Shown here piece by piece: positions 44,416 through 53,186 of a stretch of 64,000 nt of DNA (its first letter is position 1; every line of letters starts with the position of its first letter). Made by a program: the position numbers and the translations under genes. Source of the DNA: an uncultured Solirubrobacteraceae bacterium. GTDB taxonomy: Bacteria > Actinomycetota > Thermoleophilia > Solirubrobacterales > Solirubrobacteraceae. The stretch lies in the NCBI GenBank assembly GCA_902806205.1, contig CADCVR010000096.1, positions 33,921 to 97,920 of the forward strand. Reading direction: 5' to 3'. A model generated the notes under the pieces. The model ran no database searches. It worked only from the letters and a program-made list of their open reading frames with translations, and was not told the origin of the DNA.

Positions 44416-45674
44416 GCGAACTCTCCAAAGGGTTGCTCGGGGCGGATGGTGTCCGGGCCGCTGAGCTCGAAGGCGGCGTGGAGCGCGCGGACGGCGTCGG
44501 GGACCCGGTCGACGGGAACGACGCAGGAGATGCGGATCGGCGAGGTGGAGATCATCTCGATGTTGATCCCCTGGTCACCGAGGGTCGTGAAGACCTTCGC
44601 CGCGACACCGGGGTGGGACTTCATCCCGGCCCCGACGATCGAGACCTTCCCCATGCCATCGTCCGTGAGGATCTCGATGTCGAACTCGTCGCGGATCGAC
44701 GCCAGCGCGCCGCGCGCCTCCGCCACCTCGTCCTTCGGGATCGTGAAGGACATGTCGGCGAGCCGGCCGCCAGAGACCGGCTCGTTCTGGATGATCATGT
44801 CGATGTTCACGTTGGCCACGGCCAGCGCCGTGGTCACCCGCCCCGCGATGCCGGGCGTGTCCGGGACGCCCTTGAGCGTCACGCGGGCCTCCCCGGTCGA
44901 GTGGGTGACGGCGGTGATGAGCGGCTGTTCCACGATCTCCTCGGGCGGGACGACGATGGTGCCCGAAGCGTCCTGGAAGCTCGAGCGGCAATGGATGCGG
45001 ACGCCGTGGTTGCGCGCGTACTCGACGGAGCGCAGCTGGAGGACGCCGGCGCCGGAGGCGCTCATCTCGAGCATCTCGTCGAAGGAGACGAGGTCGAGCT
45101 TGCGCGCGTCGGGGACGATTCGCGGGTCGGCGGAGAACACGCCGGCCACGTCGGTGTAGATCTCGCAGACGTCCGCGCCCACCGCGGCGGCCAGCGCGAC
45201 GGCGGTCGTGTCCGAGCCGCCGCGACCGAGGGTGGTGACGTCCTTGGTGGTACTGACGCCTTGGAAGCCCGCAACGAGCACGATGCGGTCCTCTTCGAGC
45301 CCCGCACGGATACGATCGGCGCGCACGTCGAGGATTCGTGCCTTCGTATGAGACGTGTCCGTGACGATGCCTGCTTGTGACCCCGTGAGCGAGATCGCCC
45401 TGTGCCCCAGGTCGTTGATGGCCATCGCGCACAGCGCGCAGGAGACGCGCTCGCCCGTGGACAGCAGCATGTCCATCTCGCGCGGGTCGGGCTGGTCGGA
45501 GACCTCGAGCGCGGCGGCGATCAGCCGGTCGGTCTCCTTGCCGCGCGCGGAGAGCACGACCACGACGCGCGCCCCCTCCTCCCGCCTGGAGACGATGCGG
45601 GCCGCGGCGCGCTTGATGCGCGCGGAGTCGGCGACGGACGTGCCGCCGAACTTCATGACGACGGTGCCAGACAT
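44412..45674 (-). CDS. lysC: Aspartate kinase
   Basis: 420 aa. [16 protein letters not shown] is the kinase signature, [20 protein letters not shown] the ATP loop, and [15 protein letters not shown] a conserved block. Two ACT domains (residues ~265-415, starting [16 protein letters not shown] and [18 protein letters not shown]) mediate feedback inhibition by lysine/threonine. No riboswitch fits in the 21-bp gap upstream. Confidence 0.97.
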   Translation of the reverse strand: MSGTVVMKFGGTSVADSARIKRAAARIVSRREEGARVVVVLSARGKETDRLIAAALEVSDQPDPREMDMLLSTGERVSCALCAMAINDLGHRAISLTGSQAGIVTDTSHTKARILDVRADRIRAGLEEDRIVLVAGFQGVSTTKDVTTLGRGGSDTTAVALAAAVGADVCEIYTDVAGVFSADPRIVPDARKLDLVSFDEMLEMSASGAGVLQLRSVEYARNHGVRIHCRSSFQDASGTIVVPPEEIVEQPLITAVTHSTGEARVTLKGVPDTPGIAGRVTTALAVANVNIDMIIQNEPVSGGRLADMSFTIPKDEVAEARGALASIRDEFDIEILTDDGMGKVSIVGAGMKSHPGVAAKVFTTLGDQGINIEMISTSPIRISCVVPVDRVPDAVRALHAAFELSGPDTIRPEQPFGEFA

Positions 45675-45695
45675 GCGTGCTCGGGAGGATAGGCA

Positions 45696-46880
45696 GTGAA
45701 CCCCTGGCGCCGGCGCCTTGTCGCCCTCGCCGTCGCGGGTGCGGCCGGCGGCGGCGCGCTCGCGCTGGCCACGGGCGATGCGGACCCGGGTACGGTCAGC
45801 GTCGTCCCCGAGGGTGGCTCGGGCTTCCGGCCCGAGCCCTCGCGAAGAAGCGGGTCGGCCGAGCCGCGGACGTCGAAGGAGCGCGAGCAGCAGCGCCGCG
45901 CCGACGCCCGGCTGCCCGTGCCGCTGGCTCGCGCCGCCGCGCGCCTGTTCCTCGTCGGCTTCTCGGGGACGACGCCGAGCGCGCCGTTCTTCGAGCGCCT
46001 GCGGGAGCGCGAGTGGGGCGCGGTCCTCGTCGACCGGGCGAACGTCGTCGACGCCGCGCAGCTCACCGCGCTCACGGGCGAGATCGACCTCGTCGCGCGC
46101 AACGCGCGCCGGCTGCCTCCGCTCGTGGCGGCTGCGCAGCTCGGCGGGCGCGAGGTCACGGTGAAGGCCATCGGGCCGCGGCGCCAGTCAGCGATCACGA
46201 ACGCTGCGTCCGCGCGCCGGCAGGCGGGCAGAGCCGGGCGCTCGCTGAGGAAGCTCGGGTTCGACGCGGTGCTGGCTCCCGCGGCGGACCTCAGCGTGGC
46301 CGGGGGTCCGTGGGAGCGTCGGGGCTTCTCCGACGACCCTCGGAAGGCCGCGCGCCTGGTCGCCGCCGCCGTCGCGGGCTGGCGGCGGGCGCGGATCGCC
46401 CCGGTGGTCGGGCACTTCCCGGGCGAGGGCACCGCATCGCAGGATCCCGAGCTCGGCGTCGCGACCGTCGGCCTCGCGCGAGCGGAGCTGCGCACGCGCG
46501 ATCAGAGGCCCTTCCGCGCCGTCGTGCGCACCGCGCCCGCCATCCAGCTCTCCGGCGCGCTGTACGCCGACTTCGACCCCGTGACTCCCGCGAGCCTGAC
46601 TCCGGGCGTCGTGCAGACACTGCGCCGCCAGGGCTTCCGGGGGGCGATCGTCTCCTCGAACCTCACCGCGGCGACCCTGGCGACCGGCGAAGGCGTCGGC
46701 GCGGCCGCGGTGGCGGCGCTCAAGGCGGGCTGCGACGTGCTCTACGTTCCCGGCGACCAGCGCGACCAGGAGGAGGCCTACCGCGCCGTCGTCCGGGCCG
46801 TGCGCGTCGGGACCATCCCGACCGCGCGGGTGCGCCAGGCGCTCGACCGGATCAACCGCCTGCGCCGCCGGGCGGGGTAG
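45696..46880 (+). CDS. GH3-like protein with degraded active site
   Basis: 394 aa from GTG 45696, with GGGAGG 7 nt upstream. A signal peptide or anchor ([18 protein letters not shown]) is followed by a Glu/Arg-rich linker and a GH3-like barrel ([30 protein letters not shown]). NagZ-type enzymes have KHFPGHG and a nucleophile in FSDDL. Here the equivalents are GHFPGEG and IVSSNLTAA, so the catalytic Asp and key His/Lys appear lost. Probably a non-catalytic binding protein; also 21 bp from divergent lysC. Confidence 0.75.
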   Translation: MNPWRRRLVALAVAGAAGGGALALATGDADPGTVSVVPEGGSGFRPEPSRRSGSAEPRTSKEREQQRRADARLPVPLARAAARLFLVGFSGTTPSAPFFERLREREWGAVLVDRANVVDAAQLTALTGEIDLVARNARRLPPLVAAAQLGGREVTVKAIGPRRQSAITNAASARRQAGRAGRSLRKLGFDAVLAPAADLSVAGGPWERRGFSDDPRKAARLVAAAVAGWRRARIAPVVGHFPGEGTASQDPELGVATVGLARAELRTRDQRPFRAVVRTAPAIQLSGALYADFDPVTPASLTPGVVQTLRRQGFRGAIVSSNLTAATLATGEGVGAAAVAALKAGCDVLYVPGDQRDQEEAYRAVVRAVRVGTIPTARVRQALDRINRLRRRAG

Positions 46881-46978
46881 GCCGAGCGAAGACAGTCGCC
46901 GCTGTCCCAGCACGCGGGAGAACGGGGGCAGCCACCGATGGTTCGGGCGACGTCGCGATGCCCGATCGGGCCGCCGCG

Positions 46979-47707
46979 CTACCCGGCAGGCTGCAGGAGG
47001 TAGACGACGCGCACGGCACTGGAGAACGTCTCGCGGCCGGGGAGCACGGGGGTCGGGGCGGCCTGTCGACCCGGGCGGACGGCTTCCGCCTGCCCGGTGG
47101 AGGCCTCCGGGGTCGACTGCACCCGATCGCTGCCCGGGTCGAGCTCGATGGAGCGCACGCCGACGACGCGGTGCCCCTGCGAGGCGGCGGCCTCGTCGGC
47201 GCGACGGCGGGCGTCGGCGAGCGCGGCCTTCTCCGCGCCGAGGCGGCCCTCGGTGCGCTTGGCCTGCGAGAAGGAGAACTCGGGTCCGTCGATGGAGGTC
47301 GCGCCGGCGCCCGCGACCGCGTCGAGCGCGCGACCTACCCGCGCGGTGTCCTGCACGCGCACCGCGAAGGCACCGGTGGCGGTGTAGCGGACGCGCAGCG
47401 CCCGGGTGCGCCGCGCGCGGATGCGGTCCCGGAAGAGCGAGATCGACGTGGTGGTGATGTCCTCGCGCGGCACCCCGAGCGCCCGAAGGCGACCGACGAT
47501 CGCGTTCAAACGGCGGTTCGCCGCGTCCCGCGCCCCCCGGGAGGTCGGCGACGTGCGCCGCACCACGGCGTCGAACGTCCCGACGTCCGGGGCGAGCTCG
47601 AGCTCCCCGCGCCCCTGCACCCCGAGCGTGCGCTCCGCCGGTTCCTGCGCGAACGCACCGGGCGCCGCGAGCAGCGCGAAGGCGATGGTCAGGACCAAGC
47701 GACGCAT
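46979..47707 (-). CDS. SIMPL (DUF541) domain secreted protein
   Basis: 242 aa. A signal peptide (MRRLVLTIAFALLAAPGAFA) is followed by TLGVQGRGELELAPDVGTFD, the SIMPL/Oxidative-stress defence-type start (YggE-like). Further strands include ITTTSISLFRDRIRARRTRA and IDGPEFSFSQAKRTEG, ending in a Pro-rich stretch (RPGRQAAPTPVLPG). YggE-like proteins affect oxidative stress responses by unknown means. Convergent with the GH3-like gene. Confidence 0.85.
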   Translation of the reverse strand: MRRLVLTIAFALLAAPGAFAQEPAERTLGVQGRGELELAPDVGTFDAVVRRTSPTSRGARDAANRRLNAIVGRLRALGVPREDITTTSISLFRDRIRARRTRALRVRYTATGAFAVRVQDTARVGRALDAVAGAGATSIDGPEFSFSQAKRTEGRLGAEKAALADARRRADEAAASQGHRVVGVRSIELDPGSDRVQSTPEASTGQAEAVRPGRQAAPTPVLPGRETFSSAVRVVYLLQPAG

Positions 47708-47781
47708 CGGCCGACACTACTCCGGCGGGGGCTTCGGGCCATATGACCAAGGTCGGTGGCCGTCAAACCAGACACCCCGGC

Positions 47782-48381
47782 TCAGATCGCGCGGCGGCCG
47801 GAGAAGGCCTTGCCCAGGGTGACCTCGTCGGCGTACTCGAGGTCGCCGCCGACGGGCAGGCCGGAGGCCAGGCGGGTGACGGTGACTTCCGGCGCGGACG
47901 CGCGCAGGTGCGCGGCGATGTGCAGCGCGGTCGCCTCCCCCGTGGTGGTCGGGTTCGTGGCGATCACGACCTCGGTGATCCTCCCGGCCTCCACGCGCGC
48001 GAAGAGCTCGGCGAGCTTCAAGTCCTCGGGGTCGATCCCGTCGATCGGGGAGAGCGCGCCGCCGAGCACGTGGTAGCGGCCGCGGTACTCGTGGGTGCGT
48101 TCCACCGGGACGACGTCGCCGGGCTCCTCGACGACGCAGATGAGCGCCGTGTCGCGGCGCTCGTCGCGGCAGATCGGGCAGCGTGCCTCGTCGGCGAGGT
48201 TGAAGCAGATCTCGCACAGGCCCATCTTGGCCTTGACCTCGCGGATCGCGTCGGCCAGGCCGAGCGCGTCCTCGGCGTCGGCGCGCAGCAGGTGGAAGGC
48301 GAGGCGCTGAGCGGTCCGCTGGCCGATGCCGGGCAGCTTGCCGAGCTCGGTGATGAGACGCTGGACCGGCGGGGCGTAGAT
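47782..48381 (-). CDS. recR: Recombination mediator RecR
   Basis: About 199 aa if it begins at RIYAPPVQRLITELGKL. The HhH motif is LPGIGQRTAQRLAFH, the zinc finger CEICFNLADEARCPIC, and the Toprim domain starts ICVVEEPGDVVPVERT. Acts with RecF/RecO in loading RecA at gaps. No ATG/GTG/TTG begins at the expected place: the codon at 48381 is ATC, and the nearest in-frame upstream start is GTG 48447 inside ybaB. Part of dnaX-ybaB-recR. Confidence 0.9.
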   Translation of the reverse strand: MYAPPVQRLITELGKLPGIGQRTAQRLAFHLLRADAEDALGLADAIREVKAKMGLCEICFNLADEARCPICRDERRDTALICVVEEPGDVVPVERTHEYRGRYHVLGGALSPIDGIDPEDLKLAELFARVEAGRITEVVIATNPTTTGEATALHIAAHLRASAPEVTVTRLASGLPVGGDLEYADEVTLGKAFSGRRAI

Positions 48382-48394
48382 ACGGCCCGCCCGC

Positions 48395-48724
48395 CTACAT
48401 GCCCGGCAGCCCGAGGCTGCCGAGGTCCATCCCGCCCGTGAGGCCACCCATCTTGTTCGCCGCCATCTCCTGCGAGGAGCGCAGGCCCTCGTTGACCGCG
48501 GCGAGCACGAGGTCCTGGAGCAGCTCGGGGTCATCCGGGTCGATGGCCTCGGGCTTGATCTCGATGGCCGTGACCTGCTGGTCGCCCGTGACCGTCACGG
48601 TGACCATGCCGCCGCCGGCCGTGGCGGTCACGGTGGCGCTCTTGAGCTCCTCCTGGGCCTTGGCCATGTCGGCCTGCATCTTCTGGACCTGCTTCATCAT
48701 CTGCTGCATGTTCGGCTGGGGCAT
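48395..48724 (-). CDS. YbaB/EbfC nucleoid-associated protein
   Basis: 109 aa. MQQMMKQVQKMQADMAKAQE is the helical dimerisation segment and ITAIEIKPEAIDPDDPELLQD-like region (QVTAIEIKPEAIDPDDPE) the family core. Gly/Met-rich tail (GGLTGGMDLGSLGLPGM). Binds DNA as tweezer-like dimers. ATG overlaps the dnaX TGA by one base. Confidence 0.95.
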   Translation of the reverse strand: MPQPNMQQMMKQVQKMQADMAKAQEELKSATVTATAGGGMVTVTVTGDQQVTAIEIKPEAIDPDDPELLQDLVLAAVNEGLRSSQEMAANKMGGLTGGMDLGSLGLPGM

Positions 48725-50673
48725 CAGGGCTTGCTCTCCTCTGGGTCGGGCACGATTTCCTGGGCGTCGAACTCCTGCTTGAAGCGCTCGATCCACTCCG
48801 CCTCGGAGACGACCACGGGCGGTGCGACCCCGGGGTCGAGCGTGGAGAGGTCGGCGAGCTCGAAGCTCAAGCGGGGCTGGAAGCCGGCGAGGGCGCGGAC
48901 GACCTCCGCCAAGGCCGCGCGGTGCGCGCTGGTCTCCGCCTTGCGGCAGAAGAACGCCTGGTGGGTGTCGAAGGCGAGCACGAGGTCGTGGCCGTCGAGC
49001 GACTGGGGCACCGCGGCGGCGATGACCCCGTGGAGCAGCGCGTGCTGCTCGCGCAGGCTGTCCAGGACCGCCGGCCAGAGCTCCTTGAGCGCGGCGAGGT
49101 CCAAGCTCTGGGGCGCCGGTGCGGGCGGCGCAGGCGCGCCGCCCGGCGGTACCGGGAGCTCGGCGGAGTCCGGCGGCAGCTCGTCGTCGACCTCGAGCGG
49201 CGGCTCGGACTCGCGTGGCGCGGCCACGGTCGCCGAGGACGATCGTGTTGGCGCTTGGGTGGCATTCGCGGAGTTGACCGCACGGTCTTCGACTGCCCCG
49301 GCCGGCGGCGACTCCTGCGGACCGAACGCAGCGGCCAGCGGTGAGCGGGAGGCGGCCGCCGAGGGACCGGCCGTCGCGATGGGCTCCGCGCGCGGGGGCG
49401 GATGGGCGACAGGAGATGCAAGGCTCGCCGGCGCGGGGAGCGGGGGCGGCACGGCGACGGGGCGCGCGGGCTCGGGGGGCGGCGCAACCGCGGCGGCCGT
49501 GGCGAGCGCGCGTTCCAAGCGCTCCAGCCGGGCGAGCAGCGCCTTGGTCGACGCGTCGACCTCCGGCGTGGCGGCCTTGACGAGCGCGAGCTCCAGCTGC
49601 GTGCGGCTGTCCGCACCGTCCTTGGTCGCGCGCAGCGCCGCCGCGAGCAGGTCGATGAGCCGCACGACGTCCGTGGCCGGGACGCGCTGGGCCTGCTCGG
49701 CCAGCCGCGCGTCGCGGTCGGGCGTCACGGAGAGCTGCGGCGGAACTCCGCCGAGCGCTTGGGTGATCAGCAGCTCGCGCGCGTGGGCTTCGAGGTCATG
49801 GACGAACTGGGAGACGTCGCGGCCCGTGTCGACCAGCTGCGCCGCAGCGGCGAGGGCGGAGCGCGCGTCGTGGGAGGCGACCGCGTCGAGCGCGCCGAAG
49901 AGGAGCTCGGCGTCGGCGACTCCCAGCACGGCGAGCACGTCGTCGACGAGGATCTCGGTGCCCGAGTAGGTCACGAGCTGCTCGAGGGTCCCGAGCGCGT
50001 CGCGGAAGGAGCCCGTGGCATGGCGGGCCAGCAGCGCCACCGCGTCCGGCGGGATCGCGATCGCCTCCTGCTCGGCCACGCGCTGCACGACGCGCGCGAG
50101 CTGCTCGACGGTCGGACGGGAGAAGTCGAAGCGGTGGCAGCGGTCGACGACGGTCGGCAGCACCTTGCTGGCCTCCGTCGTGGCCAGCACGAAGACCGTC
50201 GACGGCGGCGGCTCCTCGAGCGTCTTGAGGAACGCGTTCCACGCCGCCGTGGTCAGCATGTGCGCCTCGTCGAGGATGTAGACCTTGTAGCTGCCGCTGA
50301 CCGGGGCGAACCGGACGGCGTCGCGCAGCTCGCGGATGTCGTCGACGGAGTTGTTCGAGGCCGCGTCCATCTCGATGACGTCGAGCGAGTTCGCGCTCTG
50401 GATCGAGCGGCACGAGTCGCAGCTGCCGCACGGCGCGACGGTCGGGCCGGGCGGTCGCGGGTCCTCGGGTGTGCCGGAGCAGTTGAGGCACGCGGCGAGG
50501 ATCTTCGCCATCGACGTCTTTCCGGTGCCGCGGGAGCCCACGAACAGGTAGGCGTGATGGACCTTCTCCTGGTCGACGGCGTTGCGCAGGGTGCGAACGA
50601 CGTGCTCTTGGCCGACGACATCGTCGAACGTGCGCGGGCGGTGGCGGCGGTACAGCGAGGGAGCGGTCGACAT
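48724..50673 (-). CDS. dnaX: DNA polymerase III subunits gamma/tau
   Basis: 649 aa clamp-loader ATPase. YRRHRPRTFDDVVGQEHVV begins the protein; Walker A is VGSRGTGKTSMAK, and the zinc cysteines are CLNC...CGSCDSC. Walker B with sensor is YILDEAHMLT. After residue ~370 comes a long Pro/Ala-rich linker. A C-terminal domain (LKELWPAVLDSLREQHALLH) resembles the tau domain III/V. No obvious slippery heptamer for gamma frameshifting is seen in the linker start. First gene of the dnaX-ybaB-recR set. Confidence 0.96.
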   Translation of the reverse strand: MSTAPSLYRRHRPRTFDDVVGQEHVVRTLRNAVDQEKVHHAYLFVGSRGTGKTSMAKILAACLNCSGTPEDPRPPGPTVAPCGSCDSCRSIQSANSLDVIEMDAASNNSVDDIRELRDAVRFAPVSGSYKVYILDEAHMLTTAAWNAFLKTLEEPPPSTVFVLATTEASKVLPTVVDRCHRFDFSRPTVEQLARVVQRVAEQEAIAIPPDAVALLARHATGSFRDALGTLEQLVTYSGTEILVDDVLAVLGVADAELLFGALDAVASHDARSALAAAAQLVDTGRDVSQFVHDLEAHARELLITQALGGVPPQLSVTPDRDARLAEQAQRVPATDVVRLIDLLAAALRATKDGADSRTQLELALVKAATPEVDASTKALLARLERLERALATAAAVAPPPEPARPVAVPPPLPAPASLASPVAHPPPRAEPIATAGPSAAASRSPLAAAFGPQESPPAGAVEDRAVNSANATQAPTRSSSATVAAPRESEPPLEVDDELPPDSAELPVPPGGAPAPPAPAPQSLDLAALKELWPAVLDSLREQHALLHGVIAAAVPQSLDGHDLVLAFDTHQAFFCRKAETSAHRAALAEVVRALAGFQPRLSFELADLSTLDPGVAPPVVVSEAEWIERFKQEFDAQEIVPDPEESKP

Positions 50674-50751
50674 CGGGCCGGCTCAGTCTCGCACACCGCG
50701 GGCCGGGCTCCGGGGCGCGCCGACAGCGCCGTGACGTAGCCTGCGGCGCGC

Positions 50752-52161
50752 ATGGCACGCGCCCGCTTCGCCGCGGGGATCGGGGCCCTGGCGGCGCTGC
50801 TCTTCCTCGTCGCGGGCCACGGCCTCGTCAACTACGACACGCTGTACACGCTGGTCTGGGGCCGCGACCTCGCCCACGGCGAACTGCCCGACTACGACGT
50901 CGTGCTCGCTCCCACGCCGCATCCGCTCGCGACGATCCTGGCCGGGCTGGCCACGCCGCTGACCGACGTGCGGGTGGGCGGCCTCGCCGGAGAGCTGGCA
51001 TCGACCGCCGCGATCGCACTGGCGTTCGTCGCGCTCGCCCTGCTCGGCTGGGTCGTCTTCCGGCTCGGCGCCGCCTGGTTCCACCCCGCGGTCGGCGTGC
51101 TCGCGGCGGTGCTGCTGCTCACCCGCAGGCCGGTGCTGGACTTCGGCGCGCGCGCCTACGTCGACCTCCCCTACCTGGTGCTCGTGCTGACCGCGGCGCT
51201 CGTCGAGACGCGAGGACCGAAGGCGGGCCGGCCCGTGCTCCTGCTGCTCGGCGCGGCGGGCCTCATCCGCCCCGAGGCGTGGCTGTTCGCCGCGGTCTAC
51301 CTCCTCTACACGCGCGACCTGCGGCTGCTGCCCTACGCCGCGATCGGGCCGCTCGGCTGGGCGCTGTACGACCTCGCCATCACGGGCGACCCGCTGCACT
51401 CGCTGACCGACACGCAGGACAACGCCGAGGCGCTCGAGCGCGTCACGGGGCTCTCGAACGTGCCCGGGACCGTCCCGCGCCGGCTCGGGGAGATCCTGCG
51501 CGAGCCCGTCCTGCTGGGCGCCGCCGGCGGCGGCGTGCTGGCACTCGCGTGGCTTCGAGAGCGCGCGGCGCTCGGCGCCGCGATCGGAGTGCTCGGCATG
51601 CTCGCCTTCTGCGTCCTGGCCGCCGCCGGCCTGCCGATCCTCGGCCGCTACCTCCTGCTGCCGGCGGCGATCCTCACGATCTTCGCCGCTGCCGGCGTCC
51701 TGGGCTGGCTCGCGCTCGGAGCCGACGACCCGCGGCGCCGCCCGTGGCAGGCGTTCGGTGCGCTCGTCGCCGTCGCGCTGCTCGCCTTCGCGCCCGCCCA
51801 AGTTGACCGCATCTCTGACCTCCGCCGGGCGCTGAGGATCCAGGAGGGCATCCAGGATGACCTCGCCCGCCTTGTCGCCGACGATGCGCTGGGCTCTGGC
51901 TGTCTTCCCGTCACCGTCCCCAACCGCCGCCCGGTCCCGTTGCTGGCCCTCTGGCTCGACCGCCCCCCGCAGTCCTTTGCCACCGCGCAGGACGGCGCCC
52001 CCGTCCGCGGCCTCCTGCTGCAGCCCGCCTCCGCCCGGATCGCCGCGGACTACATCCTCGATCCGCGCGATCGCGATCGCTCCGTCGGCGCGCCCCCGGC
52101 CAGCTTTCGCCGGGTCGACGGGAACGCGAGCTGGCTGCTGCTCACCTCCGGGTGCGGTTGA
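50752..52161 (+). CDS. Polytopic membrane glycosyltransferase-like protein
   Basis: 469 aa with about ten membrane helices. The first extracytoplasmic loop has the acidic pattern DTLYTLVWGRDLAHGELPDYDV, the layout of GT-C/PMT-type (GT39/GT83) transferases using polyprenyl-phosphate sugars. The last ~110 residues form a soluble tail (DRISDLRRALRIQEGIQDD...SWLLLTSGCG). Donor and acceptor unknown. Lies divergent from dnaX and 11 bp ahead of a TetR gene. Confidence 0.7.
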   Translation: MARARFAAGIGALAALLFLVAGHGLVNYDTLYTLVWGRDLAHGELPDYDVVLAPTPHPLATILAGLATPLTDVRVGGLAGELASTAAIALAFVALALLGWVVFRLGAAWFHPAVGVLAAVLLLTRRPVLDFGARAYVDLPYLVLVLTAALVETRGPKAGRPVLLLLGAAGLIRPEAWLFAAVYLLYTRDLRLLPYAAIGPLGWALYDLAITGDPLHSLTDTQDNAEALERVTGLSNVPGTVPRRLGEILREPVLLGAAGGGVLALAWLRERAALGAAIGVLGMLAFCVLAAAGLPILGRYLLLPAAILTIFAAAGVLGWLALGADDPRRRPWQAFGALVAVALLAFAPAQVDRISDLRRALRIQEGIQDDLARLVADDALGSGCLPVTVPNRRPVPLLALWLDRPPQSFATAQDGAPVRGLLLQPASARIAADYILDPRDRDRSVGAPPASFRRVDGNASWLLLTSGCG

Positions 52162-52190
52162 CACGAGCGTGAGTGAGTGCATACTCACTC
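52158..52190 (+). promoter_or_regulatory. Promoter with palindromic TetR-type operator
   Basis: TTGACA (52158-52163), a 16-bp spacer and a CATACT -10 box (52180-52185). They overlap an inverted repeat GAGTGAGT / ACTCACTC around GCAT (52171-52190). A repressor bound there would cover the -10 region and block transcription. It lies directly at the start of the TetR gene, so autorepression is likely. Confidence 0.6.
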
Positions 52191-52766
52191 TCTCTGACCC
52201 GCACGCTCTCCACCGCCGATGCTCGCCGCGAGGCCGTCCTTGCAGCCGCGTTGCCGCTCTTCGCCGAGCGCGGCATCAGCGGCACCCCCACCCTCGCGGT
52301 CGCGAAGGCGAGCGGCATCTCGCAGGCCTACCTCTTCCGCCTGTTCCCCACGAAGGCCGACCTCGCCATCGCGCTGATCGAGCGCACGAACGAGCGCGTC
52401 CACCAGACCATGGCCGCGGCCGCGGCGGCGGCACGCGCGACGGGCGAGCCGCTCCTGCCGACCATGGGCAAGGCGTACGTGGCCCTCCTCCAGCACGATC
52501 GCGACCTGCTTCTCCTCCAGCTCCACGCCCACGCCGCCTCGCTCGAGTCCCCGCAGATTCGCGACGCCATGCGCGACGGCTTCCGCCGGCTGGTCGCCTT
52601 CGTCGGGGAGGTCTCCGGTGCCCCCGCCGACGAGGTCCAGCGCTTCTTCGCTCGCGGGATGCTGCTGAACGTCATCGCCGCCCTGGACGTCTGGGAGCTG
52701 GACGAGCCCTGGGCACGCCTGCTCGTCGCGCCCCCGCAACCTCCGCCGTCGGGCGGGGGCTGCTGA
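52173..52766 (+). CDS. TetR-family transcriptional regulator
   Basis: Up to 197 aa. REAVLAAALPLFAERGISGT and LAVAKASGISQAYLFRLFPTKADL form the TetR HTH near the N-terminus. The C-terminal part is helical ligand-binding (AYVALLQHDRDLLLLQLHAHAA). The only in-frame standard start is GTG 52173, which falls inside the operator and upstream of the predicted transcription start (about 52192). A CTG at 52194 could be used from a near-leaderless message. Likely autoregulated; targets unknown. Confidence 0.87.
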   Translation: MSAYSLSLTRTLSTADARREAVLAAALPLFAERGISGTPTLAVAKASGISQAYLFRLFPTKADLAIALIERTNERVHQTMAAAAAAARATGEPLLPTMGKAYVALLQHDRDLLLLQLHAHAASLESPQIRDAMRDGFRRLVAFVGEVSGAPADEVQRFFARGMLLNVIAALDVWELDEPWARLLVAPPQPPPSGGGC

Positions 52767-52934
52767 CCCATCGAGGTTCCGGCCGAGGCGGTGGCGCTCG
52801 CCGCCTGACGGGCGGACGGTGCTCGGCACTCCGGGGCGCCGCACCTGGCGGGGCGGCGCCTGACGGCGAAGTACGGATCGTGCACCCGGCCTCGTGGACC
52901 TCCCCCGGTGACGCTCTCGCCGGGCGACGGCTCC

Positions 52935-53033
52935 GGTCCGGGCACCCCCGCTGCACACGCCAGACACCGCTTAAGGCTGCTTCCTTCCGGACCTGACCTG
53001 GTTCACGGGGCGACGTTGCGCGGGACCCGGGCC
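52935..53033 (-). ncRNA. ffs: Signal recognition particle RNA (4.5S, small bacterial type)
   Basis: On the minus strand the universally conserved apical region GGTCAGGTCCGGAAGGAAGC is present, followed by AGCC. The flanks close with complementary CCGGG and CCCGG arms (5' GGCCCGGG..., 3' ...GCCCGGACC), giving a rod of about 99 nt. The RNA binds Ffh to target membrane proteins. Its place just upstream of dnaX (with insertions between) is common. The rest of the 420-bp gap (52767-53186) shows no gene. Confidence 0.92.
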
Positions 53034-53186
53034 ATCAACACCGCCTCCGGCGCGCTGACCCCGAGGCAGGACCCCTCAACCGGGGATTCGGCCTCGCTAG
53101 AGCGGAACTGCGAGCGACAGGGCGCCGCTACTTCCCCACCTAGCACGATCCACCGGGAAGGCTACCGCTTCCGGCACACTGCCGGT

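Noticed and set aside
52908..53186. Upstream extension of the DUF3616-like gene through the SRP RNA region
   Set aside because: The open frame covers the SRP RNA signature on the other strand and lacks protein-like composition; ATG 53187 is the natural start.
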